DNA of 64,000 nt. It comes from Sepioteuthis lessoniana. Its lineage: Eukaryota > Mollusca > Cephalopoda > Myopsida > Loliginidae. Of this stretch, positions 55,553-64,000 are shown piece by piece (positions within the stretch are counted from its first letter, which is position 1; each line of letters opens with the position of its first letter). The translations under genes and the position numbers were made by a program. Location: the NCBI GenBank assembly GCA_963585895.1, contig OY757939.1:27447968-27511967 (forward strand), written 5' to 3'. Below the pieces are notes generated by a model that searched no databases, was not told the origin of the DNA, and was given only the letters and a program-made list of their open reading frames with translations.

Positions 55553-55610
55553 CACATTTGTAATACGGAAAGTAAAGGCGAAGTTGATCGTAATACACAC
55601 GTCAAATGGG
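55553..55610 (+). mobile_element. Mariner HTH fragment
   Basis: [18 protein letters not shown], the same 18 residues as in the mariner at 57.9 kb. It is cut at both ends, by the Penelope fossil and by (TA)n. Confidence 0.65.
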
Positions 55611-55641
55611 TATATATATGTATATATATATATATATATAC

Positions 55642-55692
<51 letters not shown>

Positions 55693-55700
55693 CATATATA
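55611..55700. repeat. (TA)n tract
   Basis: Long TA run with TG and TTTACA interruptions. Confidence 0.9.
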
Positions 55701-56525
55701 TATATTTACATATATATACTAAACTAAAACAGTCAGAAGATAAGTGAATTGTTTTGACAAATTGCGGTGTTCCGGATGGTTTGAAGTGAAAAAAGAATTC
55801 AGATCAAAAGCCCTAACTATCAATCATCAAAGGCTACGCAGTAGAAAATCTAAAATTAGAATAACCTATTTCTTAAATTCGAATATAGAATTCTTTGTCA
55901 ACAATTTCGATACAATATATGTCAGCAGAAAATTATTGAAATCCAAATTAGGAGAAAATTGATTTCGTTTTGTTTCGCTCCTCCCCACCCTTTGGATGAT
56001 GACAGACGTAAAATGACAGAGTTTGTCTTACCGATAGACAATCTTATAAACAAGCAAGGACAGAAGGAGAAGCGACACATAGATGTAACCTTGTGCCAGA
56101 CCCATAGAAATAATGAAGCGAATGAAAATCGAAATGATATGATAACTAAGAGAGACAGAAAGACAAAGACTGGGGGAAAGAGTAGCATGTTAGTTGGTGA
56201 GTAATTGCCCCGAAGTTTTGACATTGTACCATACTGAAATGAAAAAAAAAAGCAAAGAAAGCCGACAATAATACAATGTTGTGAAAAAACAAGGAAGTTT
56301 AACATAATAAGCAATTGTGATGTAGTACCAAGGATTGAGGAAAGCAAATATAAGTGCCTTTTAAGATTGCCTTTTGCCAGACTATAAACACCGAGAATAA
56401 AAAAGCCTAAAATTTTTACAAGGAATTAATGGACTGTTAATTCGTAAACTGGTCTCTGACTAAAACTTACCACCTGCGGGATGGGGATATATGTATCATT
56501 TCCGAAAGACATTTTTCATACAACA
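55701..56525. other. Stretch with no recognised gene
   Basis: Two moderate open frames (55744-55962 and 55959-56204) have no motif, and the second starts at TTG. Normal base composition. Could be unique non-coding DNA. Confidence 0.35.
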
Positions 56526-56529
56526 TATT

Positions 56530-57240
56530 TGGTTTGTTTTGCTTTGGTTTTATGGCATATAAACCGTAGCTTATTTGATACCAAATTCATTTTATACATA
56601 TGAACAGTTCTATTTCAAACAATTCAGTTTAGCATGAACACATTTTTTGTTTACGCAGTTAAATGTCAAAACCGTTCTTTTTCAAACAATTCAGTTTAGC
56701 ATAAGTACACAATTTTGTTCTATTTGACCTATAGATAGGATCCTATCAAGTTCTACCACTCTGGACCAGAGTGGACTTGGAAGTGGTTGCAATGAAGGGG
56801 TACTCTGCATTTCCCAATTAGGGCTGTGCCCATAGTGTAATAGTTATCGTCGTAGGAAATGGACAATGCGACACGAATTCAAATCCTGATCGAAGCTTTT
56901 CACAAAGCACTAATATCCTTGAGAAAAGTATGAATCCTCTTTTTCTGCTTCCAGGTATGGATAAATAGCAGGGTGGACTGGGTTCTTCAGCCTTGGTTAA
57001 GCAACCAGTCTAAGAGAAGGAAAAATCTGTTAAACTCCGCTTAAAAATTAACCATGTGTCATGTCCTTTTTGGGCAGAGGGGTTGGTAAATACATGCTTA
57101 GTATTCCACAAAGCTCCAGCATTACTAGAGCCTCACCATCAGCTTGTTTAGTGTCATATCCTGGGCACTCATTGGGGGAATCGTACCCCTCTGCAGAGAT
57201 GCAGTCGGTGTATTCTGTAGCCCCAGCCAATTGGGCCAGT
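56530..57240 (-). mobile_element. Family D copy 12, split by SINE C
   Basis: Tail at 56530-56590 (TTTTATGGCATATAAACC, TTATTTGATACC), array to 56720, head at 56720-56820 and 57100-57240 (AAAGCTCCAGCATTACTAG, AGTGTCATATCC, CAGTCGGTGTATTCTG). The C copy fills the gap. Confidence 0.85.
56822..57097 (+). mobile_element. SINE family C copy 12, inserted in D
   Basis: Head GCCCATAGTGTAATAGTTAT, CGAATTCAAATCCTG; body AACCAGTCTAAGAGAAGG; end GGGCAGAGGGGTTGGTAAAT. Full length. A weak TTCC(C/A)CAA duplication flanks it. Confidence 0.85.
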
Positions 57241-57244
57241 ACTA

Positions 57245-57849
57245 AATAGTTTGTTATTTTTGCAAGCGGTGTTTTGATCGGTGTTTTGGCGTTGACTATT
57301 TCTTTATTTTTTCGTTACTTAATAGTGAAGTATTATCTTTCGACTCATCATCAGCTTGGCTACTTCGACTTGCTATTTGTTTTCTGGATCTAAAAAAAAA
57401 CAACGTCAACAGACAGCAGATTTGAAGTGGAATAACTCCGCTTTTGATGACAACGGCTGTACCGTCTCGAAACTCAGGCAGAAAGGTGAAAATAAATGAA
57501 AGGATGCTGACCCGTCAATGAAGTGATGACATGTTTTCTCTTTCCTTTTTTTTTTTTTTCGCTTCTTCGAATTTTCATGGAAGGTTAAATAAATTCTAGA
57601 AACGATATACCAAATGTGTTAGAACACCGGAACGTATCTAGGTAAATTAGATCGAGTCCAAAGTTTTCCAATATTTTGGTAGTTCGTATACAAAGCTTTT
57701 TTTTTTCGTGTGAGTCCAAGGTTTCGCAATATTTTGGTTGCAAGTGCTTGTTTGCTGTGCATATATCGTGTGACCGAAGCAGTTTAAGCCGTGGGAGGTA
57801 CATGCTTTCGTGGGTAATATCGTCGTAACTTGTATGCTGACATGTGCAT
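57245..57849. other. Unassigned stretch with a local 60-bp repeat
   Basis: GAGTCCAA, TTTTCCAATATTTTGGT at about 57655 repeats as GAGTCCAA, TTTCGCAATATTTTGGT at about 57714. This may be the 5' non-coding part of the following mariner. Confidence 0.4.
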
Positions 57850-58640
57850 TAGTTCAATGTGATTTGAATACCGCATAGATGAACGTGCAACGTAGTCTAA
57901 TTCAGAAACTTAACCTTGACGAGTTTGAACGGGGTCATAACGCTGCCGAAGCAAGCAAGAAAATTTGTAATACGGAAAGTAAAGGTGAAGTTGATCGTTA
58001 TACACACATCAAATGGTTCTAGAAATGTCGTCAACATTGCGAGAACCTCAACGATTTGGCAAGTTAAGAAGGCCTATAAGCATGGATTCCAGTGTCCTTC
58101 TCCAAGCCATAGACGCAAATCTGTCGTGAAAGCATTTCGAGAATATCAGGTAGGCTCTCAAGCATAGTGGTGCCCGTGATGTAATGGTTACTTACGTAGA
58201 AATGAACACGTCCACACGATTTCAAATCCTTGATTAGGTCGTTTTTATTTCACGTAGTATTAATACCCTTGCGGTTAGTCTCCCTCCAGCTATTGACAAA
58301 TGGTAGGGCAGACTGGGTTCTTTAGCCTTGGTTAGGCACCTAGTCTAGAAAGAAAACTCAGAATTCAAAAATGCTAAATTCCACTTAAACTTGACCTTGT
58401 GTCACATCCTATCCGTGCGGAGGGTTTGGTAAATATATACATGCGTGGACTCTGGTGCCATGCTTCAAGCCATAGACAGAATCTGTCGAGAGTATCAGGC
58501 GAGCTTGATATCTGAGAGTCTAGAATGGTTCATCCCCTTCACATCCTCGGCAAAAACATTTGAAGTTACTGAATTGTGCCTCACGTTACCCAAATTTTAC
58601 AACAACTTTGATTCATCCTCATAGCATATACTTTTCATAT
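57850..58640 (+). pseudogene. Mariner transposase fragment (HTH region), split by SINE C
   Basis: From ATG at 57881: L-N-L-D-E-F-E-R-G-H-N-A-A-E-A-S and [18 protein letters not shown], a mariner HTH, then a stop. In another frame come S-M-D-S-S-V-L-L-Q-A-I-D-A and the start of the R-I-S-G block. After SINE C the M-L-Q-A-I-D-R segment appears again, followed by H-P-L-H-I-L-G-K-N-I and I-V-P-H-V-T-Q-I-L. Catalytic Asp motifs are absent. Terminal repeats were not identified. Confidence 0.72.
58168..58440 (+). mobile_element. SINE family C copy 13, inserted in mariner
   Basis: GTGCCCGTGATGTAATGGTT, TTTCAAATCCTTGATTAGG, AGGGCAGACTGGGTTCTTTA, GCGGAGGGTTTGGTAAATA. About 65 bp of mariner sequence is present on both sides. 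Confidence 0.85.
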
Positions 58641-58869
58641 TTTTCTTGGTTGGGCCAAGACCTTTTCAGAACTGTTTATATTGTTTCGAAAAAATAGAAA
58701 ACTAGTCTAAGTAAACTAATGCCTGAAAGAAAAAAGATTTAGACAAAAATGACTGATTTTTTCCTTCATAAAGTCCTTTGAAGGTTTTCGTTTTTCCAGG
58801 CCCTACTTATTTTCTTTTAGAAATATTTTTATGTTTTTCACTTGTCGCTCTAGTGGTATATTTTTAAAC

Positions 58870-59100
58870 TCATGTGTGTTTGTCTGTTTGTATTTGTGTG
58901 TGTATGAGAGTGTTTGTATTTGTGTGTATGTGTGTGTTTGTGTATGTGTATCAGTGTATGTGTGTGTATTTGTTTGTGTATATATATCTATATATGTGTG
59001 TATGTGTTTGTGTGTGTTTATGTGTGTAGGTGCGTGTGTTCGTGTTTGTGTGTTAATGTGCATGCGTTTGTATTTGTGTTTGCTTGTGTGTTTGTGTGTG
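58870..59100. repeat. TG-rich low-complexity block
   Basis: Imperfect TGTGTTTG/TATGTG units. The 126-codon open frame here is a composition artefact. Confidence 0.85.
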
Positions 59101-59701
59101 TTTAAATTTATTTTTGATAAAGTCTGTTATTTATCAAAGAATATCCTTCACCCTTTTTCCATACTTCCCCAACACAGAGGACATTATGGAAAATCTGACA
59201 TTAATTCATGACCTTTTAAATGTCTTCTTTTTAACTGTTTAATTGTTTTATTTCATTTTATTATTTAGTTTTAAAGGACATTTTTTGTATAAATCCATCG
59301 GCTACACGTTTGTTTGTTTTTCATTTTGTTTTATTTCATTTTATCTTTAAAAAATTTTTCCTTTTTTTTTTTTTTTTTTTGATCACGGGGGTTAATATTA
59401 TAACTGACGCCTTCTACAAAGAAATATATTTGCGAATTTGACAAAATGATTAGAGAGGCAAATATGAAAGTGAGGCTGTTGACCTTATCCCGTTGCATCC
59501 GCCATATATAACAGAAATTCAAGAAGTATTTATATCAAAGACAAACGGAAAAAGACGAGGAAGATTAAGAAACCACAACCCATTGGATAAATTGGATTGG
59601 GGGTTGCTTACACTTAAAGTAAAGCAAAAATAAAAGTAACAAACTGTCAAAGTTTACAAACGAAAGCCTTGTCAAATGTCTCTTATTTTGCTAAAATACA
59701 C

Positions 59702-59766
<65 letters not shown>

Positions 59767-60164
59767 ATTACATATTTGTACAGATAATAGCCACCTTTGC
59801 TATTTACATTCCAACTCAAATATTCTCATTTATAAAAAAATTTTACAAGTGAAAAGTATACAAGATGCGTAAGATTGTAGCAAGACATCTGTACGTCGTA
59901 ATTTTAAAGTGATATACGCTTATACGACACTAATATCATTCTCTGGGTTTCCATAGATACAGCTCAGTAATAAGCATAGCAAAATAACTGATGACTATTC
60001 AAACTGTAGGTTTTATTTCAGATTACGTTTTCTTGGATTTTTCCAGTCGAAGGATATCTACTGGTCCGCAGATGTTTGATGCTGGAGTTTCCTTCTCCAA
60101 TTCTGATTTTGGAGTTAACTTCTACAAGGGTTACTTTCACCACGGCTTTATCCTTTAGACAGGA
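59101..60164. other. Stretch with no recognised gene; (TA)n at 59705-59764
   Basis: Poly-T near 59360-59380 and a long TA run. No coding or repeat-family signal. Confidence 0.45.
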
Positions 60165-60306
60165 TACCGTTGCCCAGTCGATTGGGGTTGTCGAATACAC
60201 CGACTGCTTCAATGCATGGGAGTCAGACCCCTCTCCCAACTGGTGTCCTGATTATGACTCTATGCAATCTGATTGTGAGGCTCCAGTAATGTTGGAGCTT
60301 TGCAGC
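60165..60306 (+). mobile_element. Family D head fragment 13
   Basis: CCCAGTCGATTGGGGTTGTC, CACCGACTGC, GGCTCCAGTAATGTTGGAGC. Stops after the third hairpin. Confidence 0.7.
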
Positions 60307-60571
60307 TGAAAAATGTTTGCATCTTTTCGGTAGGACATTTATGATATAATTTCAAACAATCACAATATGTTCCCCATCTCTGTCAATATGTGATCTCCCT
60401 CTGGTAATTAAAAAAAGATTAATATTTCTATGGGAATATCTATGCTATAAAAGCAAAAGTGATATTATGGAGACCACCTGGGGAAGTTTCCATTTCTGTA
60501 TTGACATATGTCGTTGATTAATAATCATAACAATAATAATAATTATCATTATTATGATGGTTTGTCCGGTA

Positions 60572-60700
60572 ATAAAGTTGGCGACTGTAGTCGAGAGTGA
60601 CCCGAAAGCTCCCTTTTCAGTAGCTACTACACCTTGCTGTAGTAGCTATCGAAAAGGAAGCCTTCGGGTCACCGTCGACTATGGTCGCTAACTTTACTTT
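60572..60700. mobile_element. Fold-back dimer of the SINE B 3' end
   Basis: Left arm is reverse B (AAAGTTGGCGACTGTAGTCG, GTAGCTACTACACC), right arm is forward B (TGTAGTAGCTATCG, CGACTATGGTCGCTAACTTT), joined by a few bases near 60633. TTATGATGGTTTG occurs at 60552-60564 and 60699-60711, a likely target duplication. Confidence 0.8.
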
Positions 60701-60943
60701 ATGATGGTTTGGTTTGGTTGCTTTGTTAAATGCGTATCAACCTTTGTAGGTTATTTAATGCCAAAGCCTTCCTTTTTTAGAACATTAAAGGTACTATTTA
60801 ACCCATTATTGGAAGCATAAGGGGGTTCATACCTTTCCCAATGGCATTTGTCCGAAAGCGATCGTAATTGCGTGACTGGAGTTCGAACTCGCTTACGACG
60901 ATTCTGCAGCCCATCGTTTTAACCATTACACCACGGGGACACA
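60701..60943 (-). mobile_element. SINE family A copy 9 (full length)
   Basis: GGTTTGGTTGCTTTG, GCGTATCAACCTTTGTAGG, TTATTTAATGCC, GGGGTTCATACCTTTCCC, GAGTTCGAACTCGC, TAACCATTACACCACGGGG. Best minus-strand copy. Confidence 0.9.
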
Positions 60944-61259
60944 CCCTTATCATTACAAGAAAACTTATGGTGATGCGAAAGGCCTAACATTGCAGAGATG
61001 ACATTGACACTGTACGTGTCTGGAAAAGGAGGAGGAATAGGATTCGCCAGCACTGAAGATAGCGTCGCTAAATCGGTAAGACAACCAGAAGCCAACATAA
61101 AAAAAAAACAAATACAGGCAAATTATAGCAACAAGAAGCAGCACTTGCGACACGAGGATCAACAGAACAACTATATCTAAAAAACAAAAATAGGAAAAAA
61201 TGCCATTTTTATGGATATTTCAAGAGACAAACAAGCAAAATTTTCCATGAGACGACTTG
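60944..61259. other. Stretch with no recognised gene
   Basis: Nothing recognised. Confidence 0.35.
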
Positions 61260-61269
61260 GACATGAATA

Positions 61270-61511
61270 GTCGAGGGTGACCCGAAGGCTCCCTTTTCGA
61301 TAGCTTACTACACCAAGGTGTAGGGGAGGGCGCTACTCCTTTCCTTGGATTGCTCCACTTTACCCTTGATCCGTACCTTATAATGCTGAGTGTTAAGCAA
61401 GGAGGCATCAAGTACCATTTTTTGAGTCTTTGGTATGACTCGACCTGGGATTGAACGCAGGTCTCCCGGGCGATTGGCGAACACTCTAACCGCTAGGCCA
61501 ATGTCCGGTAT
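61270..61511 (-). mobile_element. SINE family B copy 9 with target-site duplication
   Basis: GTCGAGGGTGACCCGAAGGC, ACACCAAGGTGTAGGGGAGG, TGATCCGTACCTTATAATGC, GATTGAACGCAGGTCTCC. GACATGAATA flanks it (61260-61269 and 61512-61521). About 20 bp of the normal 3' end are missing. Confidence 0.88.
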
Positions 61512-61521
61512 GACATGAATA

Positions 61522-61909
61522 AGAAGTGAAAACCTTAAGAAAGAAACTGAATCTTTTCTAATAGTACAAAGCAACGACTTAAAGGCAAAATACGTTAAAG
61601 CAAAAATATATAAGACGCAACAAAATAGCAAATGTAGGTTAGGTGGTGATAGAGACAAAACGGTCAATAATATCAAAAATGAATGCAATAAATTAGCGCA
61701 AAAATGTATAAGACTAGACACGACTGGGCGGGAAAGGTGATCCACTGGGAATTGTGCTAGAAGTTTAAATTTGACTGAACGAGCAAGTAGTATCTCCACA
61801 ACTCGGATTTCTTCCTGAGGAATGAGATGCACAAATTTCTTTGGGATTTTTAAATACAAGCGGATCACCTAATCTCGACCAGACCTAGTGATTTTCAACA
61901 AAAAAAGAT
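61522..61909. other. Stretch with no recognised gene
   Basis: Nothing recognised; may include 5' parts of the LINE-V copy that follows. Confidence 0.35.
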
Positions 61910-62165
61910 AACGGGCTGAATAGTGGACTTTGCCGTCCCAGCAGACCACTGAATAAAATTTTAAAAAAGATGAAAAGAGTGATAAATATCTGGATCTTGC
62001 CAAAAAGCTGAAGAAACTAAGGAACATGAAGGTGACGATGATACCAACTGTTATTGGTGCACTTGGAACGCTTCCCAAAAAATCGGTTAAAGGACTAGAA
62101 GAGACTATCGAAATTAGAGCATTATCAAGATGGTCCAGAATAAGAATAAGAGTTGAGGAGACTCT
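61910..62165 (+). mobile_element. LINE-V C-terminal fragment 6
   Basis: M-K-V-T-M-I-P-T-V-I-G-A-L-G-T-L-P-K then G-L-E-E-T-I-E-I-R. The preceding F-A-V-P-A-D-H matches fragment 3. Open from 62026 but decayed beyond R-I-R-V-E-E-T. Confidence 0.65.
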
Positions 62166-62169
62166 CTGT

Positions 62170-62400
62170 TCAAACTGGTTTTATGGCATATCAACTCTTG
62201 TAGGTTATTCAAAGCCAAATCCTCTTTATACATATACATTTGATATATACGATTTGGTTGGGTTGGGTTTTATGGTATATCACCCCCTGTCGGTTATCTA
62301 ATGCCAAATATTCTTTACACATATATATTTAGTATGTGTGGTCAGTTGGTTACAAATCATGGCATATCCACAATTGTAGGTTATTTAATGCCAACTCATG
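62170..62400 (-). repeat. Three successive A/D tail stem-loops
   Basis: TTATGGCATATCAACTCTTG at 62179, TTATGGTATATCACCCCCTG at 62270, CATGGCATATCCACAATTG at 62360, each followed by GGTTAT...AATGCC-type sequence. No SINE body lies between them. Confidence 0.7.
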
Positions 62401-62438
62401 TTTGTCTAGGCGATATATATACATGTATATATATAGTA

Positions 62439-62439
<1 letters not shown>

Positions 62440-62481
<42 letters not shown>
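62440..62481. repeat. (TA)n tract
   Basis: TA run before the tandem repeat. Confidence 0.9.
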
Positions 62482-62483
<2 letters not shown>

Positions 62484-62488
<5 letters not shown>

Positions 62489-62745
62489 TATCATTTGTTT
62501 CCACGTTGTTAAATTGTTTCAAGTATTGCGATATAACACTAATAATTCTATTCAATATTTATCATTAGCTTGCACACGGTTAAATCGATTCAATCGTTGC
62601 TATCTAACACTGATAATTCTATTAGATATTTATCATTTGTTTGCAGTTTAATCATTTCAGGTATTGCTACTTTACACTAACAACTTAATTTAACATCAGT
62701 CATTCGTTTGTACACCGTTGATTAGTCAAAGTGTACGTTTCAGTC
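62484..62745 (+). repeat. Tandem repeat of about 71 bp, three and a half units
   Basis: Each unit: ATTTATCATTTGTTTGCAC, GTTAAAT, TTCAAGTATTGC, ATAACACTAATAATTCTATT. The units decay towards the 3' side. Confidence 0.75.
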
Positions 62746-62794
62746 CATCTATGGATCTATGGATTGAAACTTATACTTTGACTACTCAAGGTTA

Positions 62795-63090
62795 AAGTCG
62801 ACCCGGGAGTAATGGCAACGAAGAGGTATTCCACATTCTCAATGCTCCAGTACGGGAGTCTTGCCATCAGTCGCAGTCAAGTGTCAAACTGTGGATACTA
62901 GTTCTATTTGACCCATAGATGGGACCCTAACAGGTGTTACCCCTCCGGGTCAAAGTAGACCAGGCAATAATAGCAATAAAAGGATACTCCACATTCCGTA
63001 AAGCACCAGGACTGACGTCTCACCAAAAGATGGATTAGGGTCATATATCCAGGACACTTGTTGGCGCATTCTTCAGCCCCAGCCGACTGA
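62795..63090 (-). mobile_element. Family D heads 14 (two partial copies)
   Basis: A short head remnant at 62800-62880 (CGGGAGTAATGGCAACG, CAATGCTCCAGTACGGGAG) and a longer one at 62900-63090 (TTTGACCCATAGATGGGACC, CCTCCGGGTCAAAGTAGACC, TCAGCCCCAGCCGACTGAG). Confidence 0.7.
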
Positions 63091-63676
63091 GTTTTCTCAT
63101 TTAGAACCCTTACTGCAAAATGTAATTCTAACAGGGATTATGTTTCATCTGTAAAAAACGCAATGTGAAACATCTATTTGCAATAGTTTAAAGTGGCCAA
63201 AAACCTTCACACACTACAGTGATATTATATCATATTCCCAGTTCTGGCTTGTAAAAGAGAAGATAAGTTATTTATGTCATTCAAAAGACGAGAAAAACGA
63301 GAAATTCAGTCCAAAAAAATCGATGTACCCAAAAAGATGTCTTAAAAAATAACAAAATGGCATTAATTTCGACCCCCCCTATAAAATCCTCTTTTTTTTT
63401 TTAGGTCTGGATGTTTCTCAACTCTAATTTATATTCTAACCTGAAGAGTATTTTTTCCTGTTTTTCATTTCTGGTTCTTGCGTCACATATTACTCCTCAC
63501 GTGTTTACATTTGCAGTGTACCGAAGTGATCTGTCATAAATCAAACTGGGCAATATTACTTCAAATATGACGCAATATAATTACAGCATTCTCTGCCATA
63601 CTGAAGACTCCAAAAATCTGTAAGAAATCCAAAATGAAAAGGAAGAGAAAACTACATGTATGTGTGTGTTTCCGTG

Positions 63677-63685
<9 letters not shown>
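63091..63685. other. Stretch with no recognised gene
   Basis: Nothing recognised. Confidence 0.35.
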
Positions 63686-63764
<79 letters not shown>

Positions 63765-63765
63765 A
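63686..63765. repeat. (CA)n(TA)n microsatellite
   Basis: Long AC run followed by a shorter AT run. Confidence 0.95.
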
Positions 63766-63784
63766 TATTTGTAATATATATATG

Positions 63785-64000
63785 TTTTGTTTGTTTGGGT
63801 TTATGGCATATCGACCTATATAAGTTATTTAATGCCAAATTCATTCTTATATGAATGAACAGTTCGATTTCAAACAATTCAGTTTAGCATAAGCACGCAG
63901 TTTAATTGTCAAAAACATATCTATTTCAAGCTATTCAGTTTAGTCAAACAGTTATAATATAAACAATTTAGATTAGTATGATTATAGTCTTTGTTTACGC
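63785..64000 (-). mobile_element. Family D copy 15, cut by the window end
   Basis: Tail (GTTTATGGCATATCGACC, GTTATTTAATGCC) and two or three array units (AACAATTCAGTTTAGCATAA); the head lies beyond 64000. Confidence 0.8.

Noticed and set aside
55744-56204. Two adjoining open frames as a gene
   Set aside because: No motif, different frames, the second begins at TTG, and lengths are within chance expectation.

Overview
The window looks like intergenic and intronic DNA from a large, repeat-rich animal genome. It is AT-rich by eye and packed with (TA)n, (CA)n and (GA)n microsatellites. It holds several distinct tRNA-derived SINE families, RTE-type and other LINE fragments, Penelope-like elements and Tc1/mariner remnants. 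There is one clear spliced host exon. No bacterial signal, CRISPR array, rRNA gene, intact tRNA gene or LTR/retroviral element was recognised. A mollusc, most likely a cephalopod, is my best guess, because coexisting tRNA SINEs and (TA)/(CA)-rich sequence are usual there. This is inference and rests on no search.

Family names used here. A: tRNA SINE ending in a conserved stem-loop tail. B: tRNA SINE whose tail runs into (TA)n. C: tRNA SINE of about 270 bp. G: short tRNA SINE next to (TA)n. D: non-coding retroposon with a hairpin-rich head, a variable array of about 56-bp units, and the same 3' stem-loop tail as A. R: RTE-type LINE whose stop codon lies in its (TGA)n tail. LINE-V: LINE C-terminal pieces with a V-I-P-x-V-I-G-A-L-G-T motif. 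F: mariner-like element. E: short element with a hammerhead-like core. J and K: anonymous dispersed repeats.

Layout. 1-1.15 kb: three LINE-V pieces. 3.6-7.45 kb: an R LINE in two oppositely oriented halves that meet at the same codon, as expected from twin priming. 9-11.4 kb: a D dimer and a Tc1 fossil. 11.9-18 kb: Penelope-like remnants, compound microsatellites, a deleted mariner. 19.5-28 kb: SINEs, one 129-codon secreted-like ORF, and a three-level nest (A containing F containing E). 28-33.6 kb: mariner MITE, R fragment, purine-rich repeat, C and D copies. 33.86-33.96 kb: an exon of a PDE11-like cyclic-nucleotide phosphodiesterase on the minus strand, so much of the window may be its introns or flank. 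34-49 kb: J, A, D, R, F and Tc1 copies. 49-53 kb: two related minisatellite arrays and nested D/C insertions. 54-58.6 kb: Penelope-like and mariner remnants, with C inside D and C inside mariner. 60-64 kb: a fold-back B dimer, SINEs, LINE-V, triple tail stem-loops and D copies.

The elements interact as parasites of one another. A and D share a tail and so probably share a LINE partner. Tails of B, C, G and R seem to have seeded many (TA)n tracts. C and D interrupt each other reciprocally, so their activity overlapped. The most novel item is family D, followed by the split R LINE.
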